Positions 16,533 through 26,428 are shown, counted from the first letter of the stretch. The stretch: DNA of 52,516 bases from an uncultured Treponema sp. (GCA_937877535.1 CALFJF010000006.1:1-52516), one strand, 5' to 3'. Made by a program: numbers and translations. The notes: generated by a model not told the origin, from the letters alone.

Positions 16533-17372
16533 ATGGCAACTGAAATAAAAGCCGCCGATGTAAAAGCGCTCCGCGACAAAACGGGCGCGGGCATGATGGA
16601 GTGCAAAAAAGCACTTACGGAGGCAAATGGAAACGCAGCGGAAGCAGAGAAAATTTTAAAAGAAAAAGGGCTTGCTGCCGTTGCAAAACGCGCGGAGCGA
16701 GCAACGAGCGAGGGGCGTGTTTTTGTTCGACAGAATGGAAATAAAATCGCCGTCGCTGAAATTACGTGCGAAACAGACTTTGTGGCAAAAAACGAGGATT
16801 TCGTTGCGCTTGGAGAAAAAGTGCTTGACGAGGTTTTCGCAAACGGCTACACAAAAATCGAGAAAGTGCTTGAGGATTTGGTTCTTGAACTTGCAACAAA
16901 AATCCGCGAAAACATGACGCTCCGAAAACTTGAAATCATTGAAGTTCCAGCGGATTCTGCTGCGGCAACTTACGTTCATTCTGATTTCAAAACGGCGGCG
17001 GTCGTAGTCATTTCGGGTTCAAACGCTGAAAGCGTAAAAACGTTTGCAAAAGATTGTTGTCTTCATTTGGCGGCATTCACTCCAGCGTACACGAAGCAGT
17101 CGGACGTTCCACAGGCTTACATCGACGAGCAAAAGGAAATCTTTTCGGCGCAGATGGCGCAGGACGAGAAAGTGGCTTCAAAACCTGAGAATGTCAAAGC
17201 GGGAATCCTTCAAGGAAAAATCAATAAGCATCTTGCAGAAATTTGCTTTATCGACCAACCATTCGTGAAGGACGACAAAGTTTCTGTTTCAAAAAAACTC
17301 GACGAAGTTGGAAAGAGCGCGGGCGCAAAACTTTCGTTTGAAAAAGTGTCGCTCTACATTCTTGGAAAATAA
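16533..17372 (+). CDS. tsf: Elongation factor Ts
   Basis: 279-aa nucleotide exchange factor for EF-Tu. The family N-terminal motif LRDKTGAGMMECKKAL (about 13-28) is intact and CETDFVAKNEDF (about 78-89) marks the core. The C-terminal region keeps the KINKHLAEICFIDQPFVKDD segment (in part). It follows rpsB closely; a hairpin separates it from frr. Confidence 0.98.
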   Translation: MATEIKAADVKALRDKTGAGMMECKKALTEANGNAAEAEKILKEKGLAAVAKRAERATSEGRVFVRQNGNKIAVAEITCETDFVAKNEDFVALGEKVLDEVFANGYTKIEKVLEDLVLELATKIRENMTLRKLEIIEVPADSAAATYVHSDFKTAAVVVISGSNAESVKTFAKDCCLHLAAFTPAYTKQSDVPQAYIDEQKEIFSAQMAQDEKVASKPENVKAGILQGKINKHLAEICFIDQPFVKDDKVSVSKKLDEVGKSAGAKLSFEKVSLYILGK

Positions 17373-17390
17373 CGGATTTTTCTAAAAAAT

Positions 17391-17416
17391 GAGCCTTGGA
17401 CATTTGTTCAAGGCTC
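17391..17416 (+). terminator. Intercistronic hairpin between tsf and frr
   Basis: Stem GAGCCTTG / CAAGGCTC (17391-17398 with 17409-17416), 10-nt loop. No T-tract follows, so it is more likely an attenuating or RNA-stabilising hairpin than a full terminator. Confidence 0.4.
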
Positions 17417-17470
17417 TCATATAAGACAAGTCGCGCTATTTTTTAGGTCAATTTTTTAGGGAGGTCAAAA

Positions 17471-18013
17471 ATGGCTTTTGATGCATCGGCACGTATGGAA
17501 AAAAGCATCGCGTCGTTCAAAGGCGCGCTTGGAGCAATTCGGACGGGACGTGCTTCCGCTTCGATTTTTGACAAAGTGCGCGTTGATTATTACGGCTCAA
17601 AATCACCGTTGAATCAAGTTGCCACGGTTTCAATTCCAGACGCGCGAAGCGTTGTCATTTCTCCGTTCGACAAATCGCTCATAACAGAAATCGAAAAGGC
17701 GATTTTGACGGCGGATTTGGGATTGAATCCATCAAACGATGGAAAAGTTATCAGGATTGCAATTCCGCCACTTACCGCAGAACGGCGAAAGGAATTGGTA
17801 AAACAAGCAAAAAATCTTTCGGAAGAATATCGCACTGCCATTAGAAACGTGCGTCGCGACGGAAACGACGACCTCAAAAAACGGCAGAAAGCGGGAGAAA
17901 TCACCGAAGACGAATTGAAAAAGGAAACTGATTCTTTGCAAAAACTCACAGACAAGTTTATTGCAGAAATAAACACAATCTTTGAGGCAAAGGAAAAGGA
18001 AATCCTTTCGTAA
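17471..18013 (+). CDS. frr: Ribosome recycling factor
   Basis: 180-aa factor that splits post-termination ribosomes together with EF-G. Signatures: ALGAIRTGRASASIFDKVRVDYYG, of which the key part is RTGRAS near 23-28, IRIAIPPLTAERRKEL and the helical C-terminus with KKRQKAGEITEDEL. Length is close to the usual 185. GGGAGGTC precedes the ATG. Same order as in many bacteria (rpsB-tsf-frr-uppS), without pyrH between. Confidence 0.98.
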   Translation: MAFDASARMEKSIASFKGALGAIRTGRASASIFDKVRVDYYGSKSPLNQVATVSIPDARSVVISPFDKSLITEIEKAILTADLGLNPSNDGKVIRIAIPPLTAERRKELVKQAKNLSEEYRTAIRNVRRDGNDDLKKRQKAGEITEDELKKETDSLQKLTDKFIAEINTIFEAKEKEILS

Positions 18014-18022
18014 AAATAAAAA

Positions 18023-18793
18023 ATGGACGTAATTTCCTTGGAAAAAACGCTTGAAAATGTAAAAACGATGGAAAAATCGCTTCCCGTTCACATTGGAATA
18101 ATTATGGACGGAAACGGCAGATGGGCGCAAAAACGCGCTCTTCCTCGCACGGCAGGGCACAAAGAAGGATTAAAAGCGGCAAAACGAATCATCGCCACCG
18201 CTTCCAAACTCAACATTCCATTCGTTACGCTTTACACATTCTCAACGGAAAATTGGAAACGAGCCGAAGAAGAAGTCGGTTATTTGATGTCGCTCATAAA
18301 AATACATTTGCGTTCGGAGTTCGCATTTTACAAAAAAAATGGAATCCGAATACGACATACTGGCGACATAAATGGACTTCCGTCTGAAATCCGTTCCGAG
18401 TTAGAAAATGCGATGATTGACACGTCATCTTTTCAAGGAACTACGTGTGTTCTTGCAATAAATTACGGAAGCCGAAACGAAATCGTCCGCGGGATTCAAA
18501 AAATCGCAAAAAAAGCAACGAACGGAGAAATTGAAATCGAAAAAATTGATGAAAAACTCATTTCAAGTTCGCTTGATAATCCAGATTTTCCAGACGTTGA
18601 TTTGATGATTCGCACGGGCGGAGAAAAACGACTTTCAAATTTTCTTTTGTGGCAAAGCGCGTATGCCGAGTTGGTTTTCTCGGATACGCTTTGGCCAGAT
18701 TACACGGAAGAAGAATTCATCAAAAGTATAGATGAATTTTCAAAACGAAACCGACGATTCGGTGGAGTTACAGAAACGGAGCGTAAAATATGA
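18023..18793 (+). CDS. uppS: Undecaprenyl diphosphate synthase
   Basis: 256-aa cis-prenyltransferase that makes the C55 lipid carrier for peptidoglycan. The catalytic region MDGNGRWAQ (28-36, catalytic Asp29), TLYTFSTENW, and the C-terminal DLMIRTGGEKRLSNFLLWQ (RTGGE with substrate-binding Arg) are clear. ATG 18068 (MEKSLPVHIG) would give a more usual N-terminus; neither start has a strong ribosome-binding site. It overlaps cdsA by 4 nt. Confidence 0.97.
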   Translation: MDVISLEKTLENVKTMEKSLPVHIGIIMDGNGRWAQKRALPRTAGHKEGLKAAKRIIATASKLNIPFVTLYTFSTENWKRAEEEVGYLMSLIKIHLRSEFAFYKKNGIRIRHTGDINGLPSEIRSELENAMIDTSSFQGTTCVLAINYGSRNEIVRGIQKIAKKATNGEIEIEKIDEKLISSSLDNPDFPDVDLMIRTGGEKRLSNFLLWQSAYAELVFSDTLWPDYTEEEFIKSIDEFSKRNRRFGGVTETERKI

Positions 18794-19632
18794 GCGGAAT
18801 AAAAAAAGTAATACCGAGACTTGCAACGTTCATTGTTGGCGTGCCGTTGTTTGTGGGACTCGTTTACGTTGACTTTTTTCATCACCTGCCGATTCACATC
18901 ATTCTTATTTTGATGAGTGCGCTGACTTCAAGCGAGTTGTGTTCGATTTTTAGTCGCGGTTCGGGGTGTCAAAGTAAAACGCTTGTTGTTCCTTTGAGCG
19001 TTTTAACGACTTTGCTCGCTTCTCTGTGCGCGATTTTTTCGCTCCATGAATCCCTTTCAAATTACGTTTTTATGGGCGCGATTATGATTACAATGGCGGT
19101 GGAAGCGATAACTCAAAAAGAATTTTCTGCGTCCAATTCCCGACTTGCCGCAAGCGCGTTCACAATTTTGTATTGTGGGTATTTTCCCGCATTTATCGCG
19201 CGGCTCACCGTTGTGCCTCATTCGCGCATTCTTCTTGCCGTTTTTCTGTTTTCCGTGTTCATGTGCGACAGCGCGGCATGGCTTTTTGGAAATCTCTTTG
19301 GAAAAAACAACAAAGGTCTTATCAAGGCAAGTCCAAACAAAAGCATTGCAGGATTTTTAGGCGGATTTTTTGGAGCGATTGCAGCGGGGTGTATCGGAAA
19401 TGCGATTTTTCCAGAAGTGTTCGGTTCATTTCCAAAAGTCGCGTTGATTAGCGTATTGACGGCTCTTTTTGCGATAGTCGGCGATTTAGTCGAAAGCGTG
19501 TTCAAACGAAGCGCGGGAGTCAAAGATTCTGGCAAATTGATTCCAGGTCGAGGCGGAATGCTCGATTGCTCCGACAGCATACTTTTTGCCGCTCCGATTT
19601 TCTATCTTTCTTACACAATTCTTTTTCAGTAG
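18790..19632 (+). CDS. cdsA: Phosphatidate cytidylyltransferase
   Basis: 280-aa polytopic membrane enzyme that makes CDP-diacylglycerol. About seven or eight membrane helices. The family signature is at the C-terminus: SPNKSIAGFLGG, then GDLVESVFKR and KDSGKLIPGRGGMLDCSDS (about 245-263). Starts within the uppS stop (ATGA), so translation is coupled, and is 6 nt from dxr. Confidence 0.97.
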   Translation: MSGIKKVIPRLATFIVGVPLFVGLVYVDFFHHLPIHIILILMSALTSSELCSIFSRGSGCQSKTLVVPLSVLTTLLASLCAIFSLHESLSNYVFMGAIMITMAVEAITQKEFSASNSRLAASAFTILYCGYFPAFIARLTVVPHSRILLAVFLFSVFMCDSAAWLFGNLFGKNNKGLIKASPNKSIAGFLGGFFGAIAAGCIGNAIFPEVFGSFPKVALISVLTALFAIVGDLVESVFKRSAGVKDSGKLIPGRGGMLDCSDSILFAAPIFYLSYTILFQ

Positions 19633-19638
19633 GCGAAC

Positions 19639-20751
19639 ATGAAAAAAGTTCTCGTCCTTGGTGCAACAGGTTCAATCGGAAAAAGCACGCTTTCCGTAAT
19701 CAAAAACGAAAAAGATTTTCGAGTTTGCGCAATGACCGCTCACACAAAATCGTCGGAACTCGAAAAACTCGGACTTGAATTTGATTCAAAAACGCTTTTA
19801 ACGTCACAAATCGAAAAAGAAAAACTCGCCGAAAGTCTAAAAAATCTTATCGAAAAAACGAAGCCAGATATTGCCGTAAACGGAATTGCGGGAAGTTCGG
19901 GGCTGCTTCCAAGCGTTGTGGTGCTTGAATCGGGCGTTGACCTTGCGCTTGCAAACAAAGAAAGCGTCGTGATGGCGTACCCGATTATAAAGCGGATTTC
20001 TGAAAAAAGCGGGGCGAAAATTCTGCCCGTTGACAGCGAACACTCTGCGATTTTTTCGCTTTTGAATCAGTGCAAAAAAGAAAATGTGGAAAAATTGATA
20101 ATCACAGCAAGTGGCGGTCCTTTTAGAACGTGGACTTCCGAGAAAATCAAAAACGCCACGCTTTCCGACGCGCTAAATCATCCCACCTGGAACATGGGAG
20201 TAAAAATTACCGTGGACAGCGCAACGCTTGCAAACAAAGGACTTGAAGTCATTGAAGCGTGTAGACTTTTTGATTTTGACGCAAAAGACATTTTCGTTGT
20301 GGTGCATCCTGAAAGCATCGTTCACTCGCTTGTGCGCTTAAAAGACGGCGTAGTTTACGCTCAAATGAGCGAGCCAGATATGCGCCATCCGATTCTTTCC
20401 GCGCTCACTTTTCCAAAAATCAAAAAAAACTCGATGAAGCCGTTTGATTTTACGGACGTTGTGGGCGAAAAGCGAGTTCTTACTTTTGAAAAACCTCGTA
20501 CAGAAGATTTTCCGCTTCTCGATGCTGCGTTTTTTTCGGCACAAAAAGACGCAGCATTTCCCATTGCATTTAACGCGGCAAACGAAATTGCGGCGCAGGC
20601 GTTTATCGACGGGAAAATCGGTTTTCCAAAAATCGCAGAAATTGTTACGGACGTTTTGAAAAACGGACAATGGACTGAAAGTGTGCGCGACTTAACAGAC
20701 GTTTTTGAAGCGGACAAAAATGCGCGGGAAAAAGCAAAAGCATTTTTGTAA
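19639..20751 (+). CDS. dxr: 1-deoxy-D-xylulose 5-phosphate reductoisomerase
   Basis: 370-aa NADPH enzyme of the MEP isoprenoid pathway, which feeds UppS. NADPH-binding GATGSIG is at 8-14; LANKESVVMA, the metal-site region PVDSEHSAIF, and the active-site loop ITASGGPFRTW and NHPTWNMGVKITVDSATL are intact. Lies 6 nt after cdsA and 12 nt before rseP. Confidence 0.98.
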   Translation: MKKVLVLGATGSIGKSTLSVIKNEKDFRVCAMTAHTKSSELEKLGLEFDSKTLLTSQIEKEKLAESLKNLIEKTKPDIAVNGIAGSSGLLPSVVVLESGVDLALANKESVVMAYPIIKRISEKSGAKILPVDSEHSAIFSLLNQCKKENVEKLIITASGGPFRTWTSEKIKNATLSDALNHPTWNMGVKITVDSATLANKGLEVIEACRLFDFDAKDIFVVVHPESIVHSLVRLKDGVVYAQMSEPDMRHPILSALTFPKIKKNSMKPFDFTDVVGEKRVLTFEKPRTEDFPLLDAAFFSAQKDAAFPIAFNAANEIAAQAFIDGKIGFPKIAEIVTDVLKNGQWTESVRDLTDVFEADKNAREKAKAFL

Positions 20752-20763
20752 AAAGGAGACTTT

Positions 20764-21810
20764 ATGAGTGTCGCAATCGGTCTTTTGCTTTTGTCTTTGC
20801 TCGTTTTTTTGCACGAATTGGGGCATTTTATTTCTGCGCGCTTTTGTGGCGTTACTGTGGAAGCGTTTTCGATTGGAATGGGGCCAGTTCTTGTTCACAA
20901 AAAAATCAAAGAAACGGATTACAGAATTTCTGCATTTTTGATTGGCGGATATTGCGCAATGAAAGGCGAACAAGACCTCGAAATCGATTTTACAAAATGT
21001 GAAAAAGATTCGTTTTACGGTCGTCCACCGATTTTTCGCGCACTAATCGCGTTTGCAGGTCCTCTTGCCAATTTTTTTGTCGCGCTGATTTTGCTTTCTG
21101 CCGTGGAATTTTTCCCGCATCCGTATTTTTCTTCAGAGAGCGAAATTACGATTCCCGAAAACATCGACTCTGCGGCAAAAAACGCAGGAATGCTCTCTGG
21201 CGACGTAATCGTGCGGATAAACGACGAAAAAGTCGAGGATTTTTCCGACATTCCAAAACTTGTGTCGCCGCTTGCAGGAAAAAACGCAAAAATCGAAGTA
21301 AATCGAAACGGAAGCGTTCTTTTTTTTGACGTTGACATCAAAAGCGAAAACGGAATCGGAAAACTTGGCGTTTCAAATACAAAAAAAATGACGCACGGTT
21401 CGCCGTTTCCGCTCGCGCTTTTTTTAGGTTCAAAAGAAACGTGCGTTTTTTTGAAAAATTACATCGAGGGCATTTTTTCGCTTTTTAGAGCGGAAACAAA
21501 ACTTTCGGAGTCGTTGAGCGGACCTGTGAGAATCACCGCAGAACTTGGCGGCGTGGCACAATTTGGTTTTGCACCCGTTTTGCAATTTACGGCGTACATC
21601 AGTGTGGCACTTTTTGTGATGAACCTTTTGCCGCTTCCCGCCCTCGACGGATTTTTGCTCATCGTGTCGCTTTTGGAAGCGATAACAAAAAAACGCCTTT
21701 CTTCGCGCGTTCGGTTCATCGCTCAAATCGTTGGAATTTCTATACTTGTGTCGCTGTTTTTGTTTTCGACGATGAACGACATTTTGTATTTTTTCAAAGG
21801 AATCAGGTGA
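20764..21810 (+). CDS. rseP: RseP-type site-2 protease
   Basis: 348-aa membrane zinc metalloprotease (M50). HELGH at 17-21 in the first membrane helix binds zinc and the C-terminal NLLPLPALDG gives the third ligand. One PDZ domain lies between (about 130-205; GMLSGDVIVRINDEKVEDF). E. coli RseP has two PDZ domains and about 450 aa; this shorter single-PDZ form is common. It may cut anti-sigma factors or remnant signal peptides. AAGGAG precedes the ATG. Confidence 0.95.
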   Translation: MSVAIGLLLLSLLVFLHELGHFISARFCGVTVEAFSIGMGPVLVHKKIKETDYRISAFLIGGYCAMKGEQDLEIDFTKCEKDSFYGRPPIFRALIAFAGPLANFFVALILLSAVEFFPHPYFSSESEITIPENIDSAAKNAGMLSGDVIVRINDEKVEDFSDIPKLVSPLAGKNAKIEVNRNGSVLFFDVDIKSENGIGKLGVSNTKKMTHGSPFPLALFLGSKETCVFLKNYIEGIFSLFRAETKLSESLSGPVRITAELGGVAQFGFAPVLQFTAYISVALFVMNLLPLPALDGFLLIVSLLEAITKKRLSSRVRFIAQIVGISILVSLFLFSTMNDILYFFKGIR

Positions 21811-21816
21811 AAATTG

Positions 21817-23724
21817 ATGAAAAAAAATAAGATTTACAAACGCATTTTGATTTTTTGCGCTTTCTTTTTTGTTTTTTCCGAATTTCTTTTTGCAAATGAA
21901 TCGAGCGTGGCGCACTTAAAAGGCGTTTCCGTCATTTCGTCAAATGGCAGTGGCGTTTTTAGCGCAGGAAAAGACGGATTTTTGATAAAATGGCAAGAAA
22001 ACGACCTCGGAGAGCATTATCAAATCTCTGAATTGAATATAAAAAAAATAGCGCAAAGTCCAAATGGAATTGATGTTGCCGTTTACGAAACCGACGGCGC
22101 GCTTTTTAATCGAGTGAGCGTTTGGGATTGGGAGAATCAACGGCGAAAATTTGCGTTTAGATTTAACGAATCGGTAACGAGTCTTTCGTTTTCGGCGCAA
22201 GGCACGTATGTAATCGTGGGAACGGCGGCTCAAAACGGACTTTTTCTCATAAATTCGTCAAGCGGAAAAATCGAGCCAAAAAAAATCGACGAAAATATCG
22301 CGAGTTTTTCGTTTTCGGCAACAGGCGCAAGCGAACAAAATCTCGTTCTCTACTCTCCACTTGGGCAAATTTCGTACTACAATTTGCAAAACGGAGCGCA
22401 AAAAGCAAAGTTCGACGTGGAATCGGCACTTTCCAACGTAACGATGTTTGCAAATTCGATTTTTTTGGCAGGCATAAAAGACAGAAGCGTCGTTGTTCTT
22501 CACGCTCTAAACGGGCGCACGGCGGGAAAATTCAGCGCGGCAAATAGCGTCATTGTGCATAATTGTCGCGAACATCTTTTTTACATAACGAACGAACAAC
22601 GACAATTTCGGCTTTACAGAATTCAAAATAAAAACGGCAGAACCGTTGGAGAGCCTGAACTTGTGCGAACTTACGGCGGATTAAAAAGCGACGACAAAAT
22701 AACTTCGGCGGCATTTTTTGGAGATTTTATTTACGCGGGAACAGAAAGCGGAAACGTCTACAAATTTGAATCCTATGACATGGAGCGAGTTGAAGTTCTC
22801 TCTCCAATCACCGACGACCGCTACGACACCGTTTTAGACATTTCGTCGGTCGGAGCGGATTGCTACATTTTGACTCCAGATTTGATTTTTCAGAGCGCGT
22901 ATGACGAAAGCGCAATCGACAAAAGAGCCAGAAATTCCAACGGACACACAAATATTGCCACAGCGGACGGGGGCGTTGTTTTGTGGTCGCGCGGAAGCCG
23001 AAAAAGCGTTTTGTTTGTTTCAATGCCCGACGGAAAAGAGCGAACGATTTTTACTCCAAGTGGCGTACTGCAATCGCTTCGGGTTTTTGGAAATTATTGC
23101 GTCACGGTTGAAGCCGATTCTGTGGTAAATCGCTACGCGCTCGATTCTGGAAAAAAGGAAACGCTTTACACAGGTTCATCTCTCACGGACGCGCTTTTAC
23201 TTTCTGAAACGGATTTGTATGTTTCAAAAACGGCTGCCACCAATCCCGCAACTCCGCTTTTGTACGTTGACACAAAAACGCAAGAAACCGTCCCGCTTTC
23301 TCTTTCTGGTTCGTTTGCGTATTCGCTCGATTTTGACGAATCGAATGCAAATGAAATCTATGGAATCGTCGTTTCGTCTTCCAACGGAAAGCAAAATACA
23401 AACGTTTTTTCGTTTGACACGCAAAAACGAACTGCCCGAACTTTTCTTCCGTTCAACGAGGAAGACACGGACGCATTTTTGTCGGTCGGTTCAAAAAATG
23501 TCTATACGAACGTTGGAAAAAGTCAAGCAAGGGCATATAATGTTCAAACTCGGCGCGATTTTCTTTACGAACGAGGCGAATCTATGCCGCAAAAAATCGT
23601 TCGCGCGGGAAATCGAGTCGCGATTCTCAACAGGAACGGCTCGATTAGTTGGTACAACGCGAATGTGGCAAAAATCAGTGCGACTTGGTATTTGAACGCC
23701 GACGGAAAATGGCTTGAATTGTAA
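21817..23724 (+). CDS. Exported beta-propeller-like (WD40-type) protein
   Basis: 635 aa. A signal peptide (about 1-24, ends EFLFA-NES) is followed by a long beta-strand-rich region with WD/PQQ-like blades: HLKGVSVISSNGSGVFSAGKDGFLIKW (in part), SVWDWENQ, VTSLSFSAQGTYVIVG. No enzyme motif seen. It is 6 nt after rseP (AGGTGA is its ribosome-binding site) and 34 nt before an exported ankyrin protein, so these may form a periplasmic scaffold pair. ATG 21817 chosen over TTG 21814. Function unknown. Confidence 0.78.
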   Translation: MKKNKIYKRILIFCAFFFVFSEFLFANESSVAHLKGVSVISSNGSGVFSAGKDGFLIKWQENDLGEHYQISELNIKKIAQSPNGIDVAVYETDGALFNRVSVWDWENQRRKFAFRFNESVTSLSFSAQGTYVIVGTAAQNGLFLINSSSGKIEPKKIDENIASFSFSATGASEQNLVLYSPLGQISYYNLQNGAQKAKFDVESALSNVTMFANSIFLAGIKDRSVVVLHALNGRTAGKFSAANSVIVHNCREHLFYITNEQRQFRLYRIQNKNGRTVGEPELVRTYGGLKSDDKITSAAFFGDFIYAGTESGNVYKFESYDMERVEVLSPITDDRYDTVLDISSVGADCYILTPDLIFQSAYDESAIDKRARNSNGHTNIATADGGVVLWSRGSRKSVLFVSMPDGKERTIFTPSGVLQSLRVFGNYCVTVEADSVVNRYALDSGKKETLYTGSSLTDALLLSETDLYVSKTAATNPATPLLYVDTKTQETVPLSLSGSFAYSLDFDESNANEIYGIVVSSSNGKQNTNVFSFDTQKRTARTFLPFNEEDTDAFLSVGSKNVYTNVGKSQARAYNVQTRRDFLYERGESMPQKIVRAGNRVAILNRNGSISWYNANVAKISATWYLNADGKWLEL

Positions 23725-23758
23725 CTTTTGAAAAAAAATTGAGGGAGTTTTTGAGAAA

Positions 23759-25297
23759 ATGAAAAAAACGCTGATTTTTATCGTTATCGCTACGCTTTTG
23801 TTTGCGCCGCTTTTTTCAAAAACGAGCCGAGAGGAAAAAAACGAGCGCGTTTTTGAAATGGTCGAGGACGAATCGGAAATAATTACGGCAAACGCGCTCA
23901 AAATGGAACTGTTTAAAAACACGAATCTGTACAAAGCAACGCGCGGAGATGACAACGAAAATCTTTTGATTGTTGCGCTCAAATTTGACCGTGATTACGA
24001 AATCATAAAACTGCTTCTTGACGCTGAAATCGACGTGGATTACAAAACAAAAAGCGGAAAAACCGCGCTTATGTACGCCGCTCGCCACTCGTCAAACATT
24101 GAAGTCGTGGAGATGATTCTCAAAAATTCGTCTTTTTTTAGCAGCAAACGAAAAAAACGCATTTCTGCAACAGATTCCAATGGGCAAGATTCTTACGATT
24201 ACGCTGCCAAAAACGAAATGCCTGGAATGAGAGAGGAGATTTTTGAACTTTTTTCAAAATACGTTCCCATTCCAGAAAAATATCAAAATCTTCCGTCAAC
24301 GATTCCAAGTCTGGATATTCCAGAGGAAGTCGAGGAGTCTGCCGCTTCCCCTTTAGAAGAGTCGGTCGAAAAAACAATCGAAGAAATCGAAACTCCGTCT
24401 GAAACTTTGCCCGAAGAAGTCGAAGAAATTGAGGAGGTCGAGGAAGTCGAAACTCCGCCCGAAGAAATCAAAGAAGCCGAAGCGGAATCGGCACAATCAG
24501 AGCCAGCGCCGCCGTCATCGATTGTGCCGCAAAAAGATGAAACGCAAACAAACCTTGTAAAGGCGATTGAAGCCATAAAAAACATCGAAGTTGAGGAAAA
24601 ATCGGAGTATCTTTACGATTACGCCGATTATGATTCGCGGATTTCGCGCGGAGATGTGGGGCGGACTTTTATTGAAAACGTGAATGCGCGAGATGAAAAT
24701 GGACGCACGCTTTTGATGAAAGCCGCAAAAAATGGCGACATAAATCAAATAAAAGACCTTTTGTATTCTGGGGCGGCGGTTGACGTTGGCGATAATGACG
24801 GGTGGACTGCGCTCATGTTTGCCGCTCGCTATCAAAAAAATCCCGAAGCGGTGAACGTTCTTTTGGAATCGGGCGCGAATTTTAGGCGAAAGAATAATTT
24901 TGGCGTTACCGCGCTGATGATTGCCGCGGGTTTTAACAAAGAGCCTTCTGTAACGGCGGCGTTGCTTGAAAATCGCGCGGCAACTGAAACAGATGTTCGC
25001 GCCTCTTTTATGCACGCCGTTCAATCTGGAGCGAGCATTAGCGTTCTTGAAGAATTCAAAAAGCGCGGAATTTCGCTCAACACGCCGTTTTATGGAAAAA
25101 CCGCGCTTATGTACGCGGCAGAATCAAACGCGGACACAAAAACTATTTCTTGGCTTTTGCAAAACGGAGCCGAGCGCGAAGCAATCACTGCCGACGGAAT
25201 GACCGCGTTCGATTATGCCAATGCAAACACAAAAATCGAGCGGGACGACGTTTTTTGGTCGCTTTCTTTCAAAAATCGATTCGGGGGCAAAAAATGA
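23759..25297 (+). CDS. Exported ankyrin-repeat protein
   Basis: 512 aa. Signal peptide at about 1-20 (ends LFAPLFS-KTS). Ankyrin repeats appear in two blocks, at about 60-130 (KSGKTALMYAARHSSNIEVVEMIL) and about 300-500 (ENGRTLLMKAAKNGDINQIKDLL, DGWTALMFAARYQKNPEAVNVLL, FYGKTALMYAAESNADTKTISWLL; each quoted in part). A Glu/Pro-rich, very acidic linker of about 100 residues separates them. The ribosome-binding site is GAGGGAG. Stop overlaps rsmD (ATGA). Likely a periplasmic binding scaffold; partner unknown. Confidence 0.85.
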   Translation: MKKTLIFIVIATLLFAPLFSKTSREEKNERVFEMVEDESEIITANALKMELFKNTNLYKATRGDDNENLLIVALKFDRDYEIIKLLLDAEIDVDYKTKSGKTALMYAARHSSNIEVVEMILKNSSFFSSKRKKRISATDSNGQDSYDYAAKNEMPGMREEIFELFSKYVPIPEKYQNLPSTIPSLDIPEEVEESAASPLEESVEKTIEEIETPSETLPEEVEEIEEVEEVETPPEEIKEAEAESAQSEPAPPSSIVPQKDETQTNLVKAIEAIKNIEVEEKSEYLYDYADYDSRISRGDVGRTFIENVNARDENGRTLLMKAAKNGDINQIKDLLYSGAAVDVGDNDGWTALMFAARYQKNPEAVNVLLESGANFRRKNNFGVTALMIAAGFNKEPSVTAALLENRAATETDVRASFMHAVQSGASISVLEEFKKRGISLNTPFYGKTALMYAAESNADTKTISWLLQNGAEREAITADGMTAFDYANANTKIERDDVFWSLSFKNRFGGKK

Positions 25298-25866
25298 GAA
25301 TCACTGGCGGAAAACTCAAAGGCAGAATTATAAAATGTCCCGACGGAATCATAAGACCTGCGATGGACAGAATGAGAGAAAGCGTTTTTGCAATTCTTGG
25401 CGATTTAGCGGGAAAATCTTGGCTTGACCTTTTTTCTGGAAGTGGCACGGTTGCGATTGAAGCGGTTTCTCGCGGCTCTCCGAACGTAGAATTGTGCGAA
25501 AAAGACAAAATCAAATCAAAAACGATTCTTGAAAATGTTTCGATTACAGAAAAAGAATGTGGCGTAAAAATCTTGTGTCATTTTCTTTCCGTGGAACTTT
25601 TTTTAAAGCGGTGTCGCTCCAAATTTGACTATATTTTTCTTGACCCGCCGTTTCCGTATAAATTCCGTACCGACTTGCTCAAAACAATAAGCGAGCGGGA
25701 ACTTTTGAACGAAAACGGCACGGTTTTGGTTCATTATCCAGAAGAAGACGCACTTCCAGAGGAAATTGGCACTCTTTTTTTGAGCGACAAGCGAGTGTAC
25801 GGGCGTTCAATCGTCAATTTTTATAAAGTCCGCGAAAAAAATCCGCAAGATTCTCAGTCAAAGTAA
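25294..25866 (+). CDS. rsmD: 16S rRNA m2G966 methyltransferase
   Basis: 190-aa class I SAM methyltransferase. Starts MRITGGKLKGR as is typical, then RPAMDRMRESVFAIL, SAM motif LDLFSGSGTVAIEA (about 48-61), and catalytic DPPF (about 118-121). ATG 25294 overlaps the ankyrin gene stop by 4 nt, so translation is coupled; longer frame to 25150 is a shadow. Ends the long operon-like run. Confidence 0.95.
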   Translation: MRITGGKLKGRIIKCPDGIIRPAMDRMRESVFAILGDLAGKSWLDLFSGSGTVAIEAVSRGSPNVELCEKDKIKSKTILENVSITEKECGVKILCHFLSVELFLKRCRSKFDYIFLDPPFPYKFRTDLLKTISERELLNENGTVLVHYPEEDALPEEIGTLFLSDKRVYGRSIVNFYKVREKNPQDSQSK

Positions 25867-26050
25867 CAAATTTTTGCATTTATTTACATTATAAATTGCT
25901 ATGAAAAATATAACAAAAAAATTTTATACCAAATTATAGATAACTATTGACAAATATGACACTTATGATAATCTTAGACATAAAAAAATCGCAATCTACG
26001 ACGATGCGGCTCATCAAAAAGTCAATTTTTTGTGCGAATGAAGGTCAAAA

Positions 26051-26389
26051 GTGATAACAGAAAACGTAAAAAAAACGCTTGACGAGCATGAAATTCCGAA
26101 CGGTTTTATAAAAGTTACGGAAAAACCGATTGGAACGCTCTCAAGCGAGCAAAAAGTTTCGTTAAATCGCAAGGGAAACGTTCTTTTTAATCAAGGAAAA
26201 ATCGAAGAAGCGTTGCGCATTTTTATAACAACAGGGTATTCTGACGGACTTACGCGGGTCGGAGATTGGTACAAAGACAAAAATAAAGAACTTACCGCTC
26301 TAAAATATTATGTTTTGGCGCATAACAAAAAAAAATCTGAAGAGATTTACGAAAAACTTTCAAAATTGCTGGCGACTTTTGTTGACTGA
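26051..26389 (+). CDS. Small TPR-like hypothetical protein
   Basis: 112 aa, starts with GTG at 26051 (GAAGG 6 nt upstream). Mostly helical, with one TPR-like pair (RKGNVLFNQGKIEEALRIF). No signal peptide. It is 39 nt before the larger TPR gene and on the same strand, so both are probably made together. I do not know its function. Confidence 0.7.
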   Translation: MITENVKKTLDEHEIPNGFIKVTEKPIGTLSSEQKVSLNRKGNVLFNQGKIEEALRIFITTGYSDGLTRVGDWYKDKNKELTALKYYVLAHNKKKSEEIYEKLSKLLATFVD

Positions 26390-26428
26390 TATTTTTTGAA
26401 GAAAAATGAAAAAAAAAGAGGAAATACG

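Noticed and set aside
25940..25980. TTGACA (25947-25952) with TATGATAAT as promoter of the small TPR-like gene
   Set aside because: The spacing between boxes is 11-14 nt, too short for a normal sigma-70 promoter; may still be regulatory.
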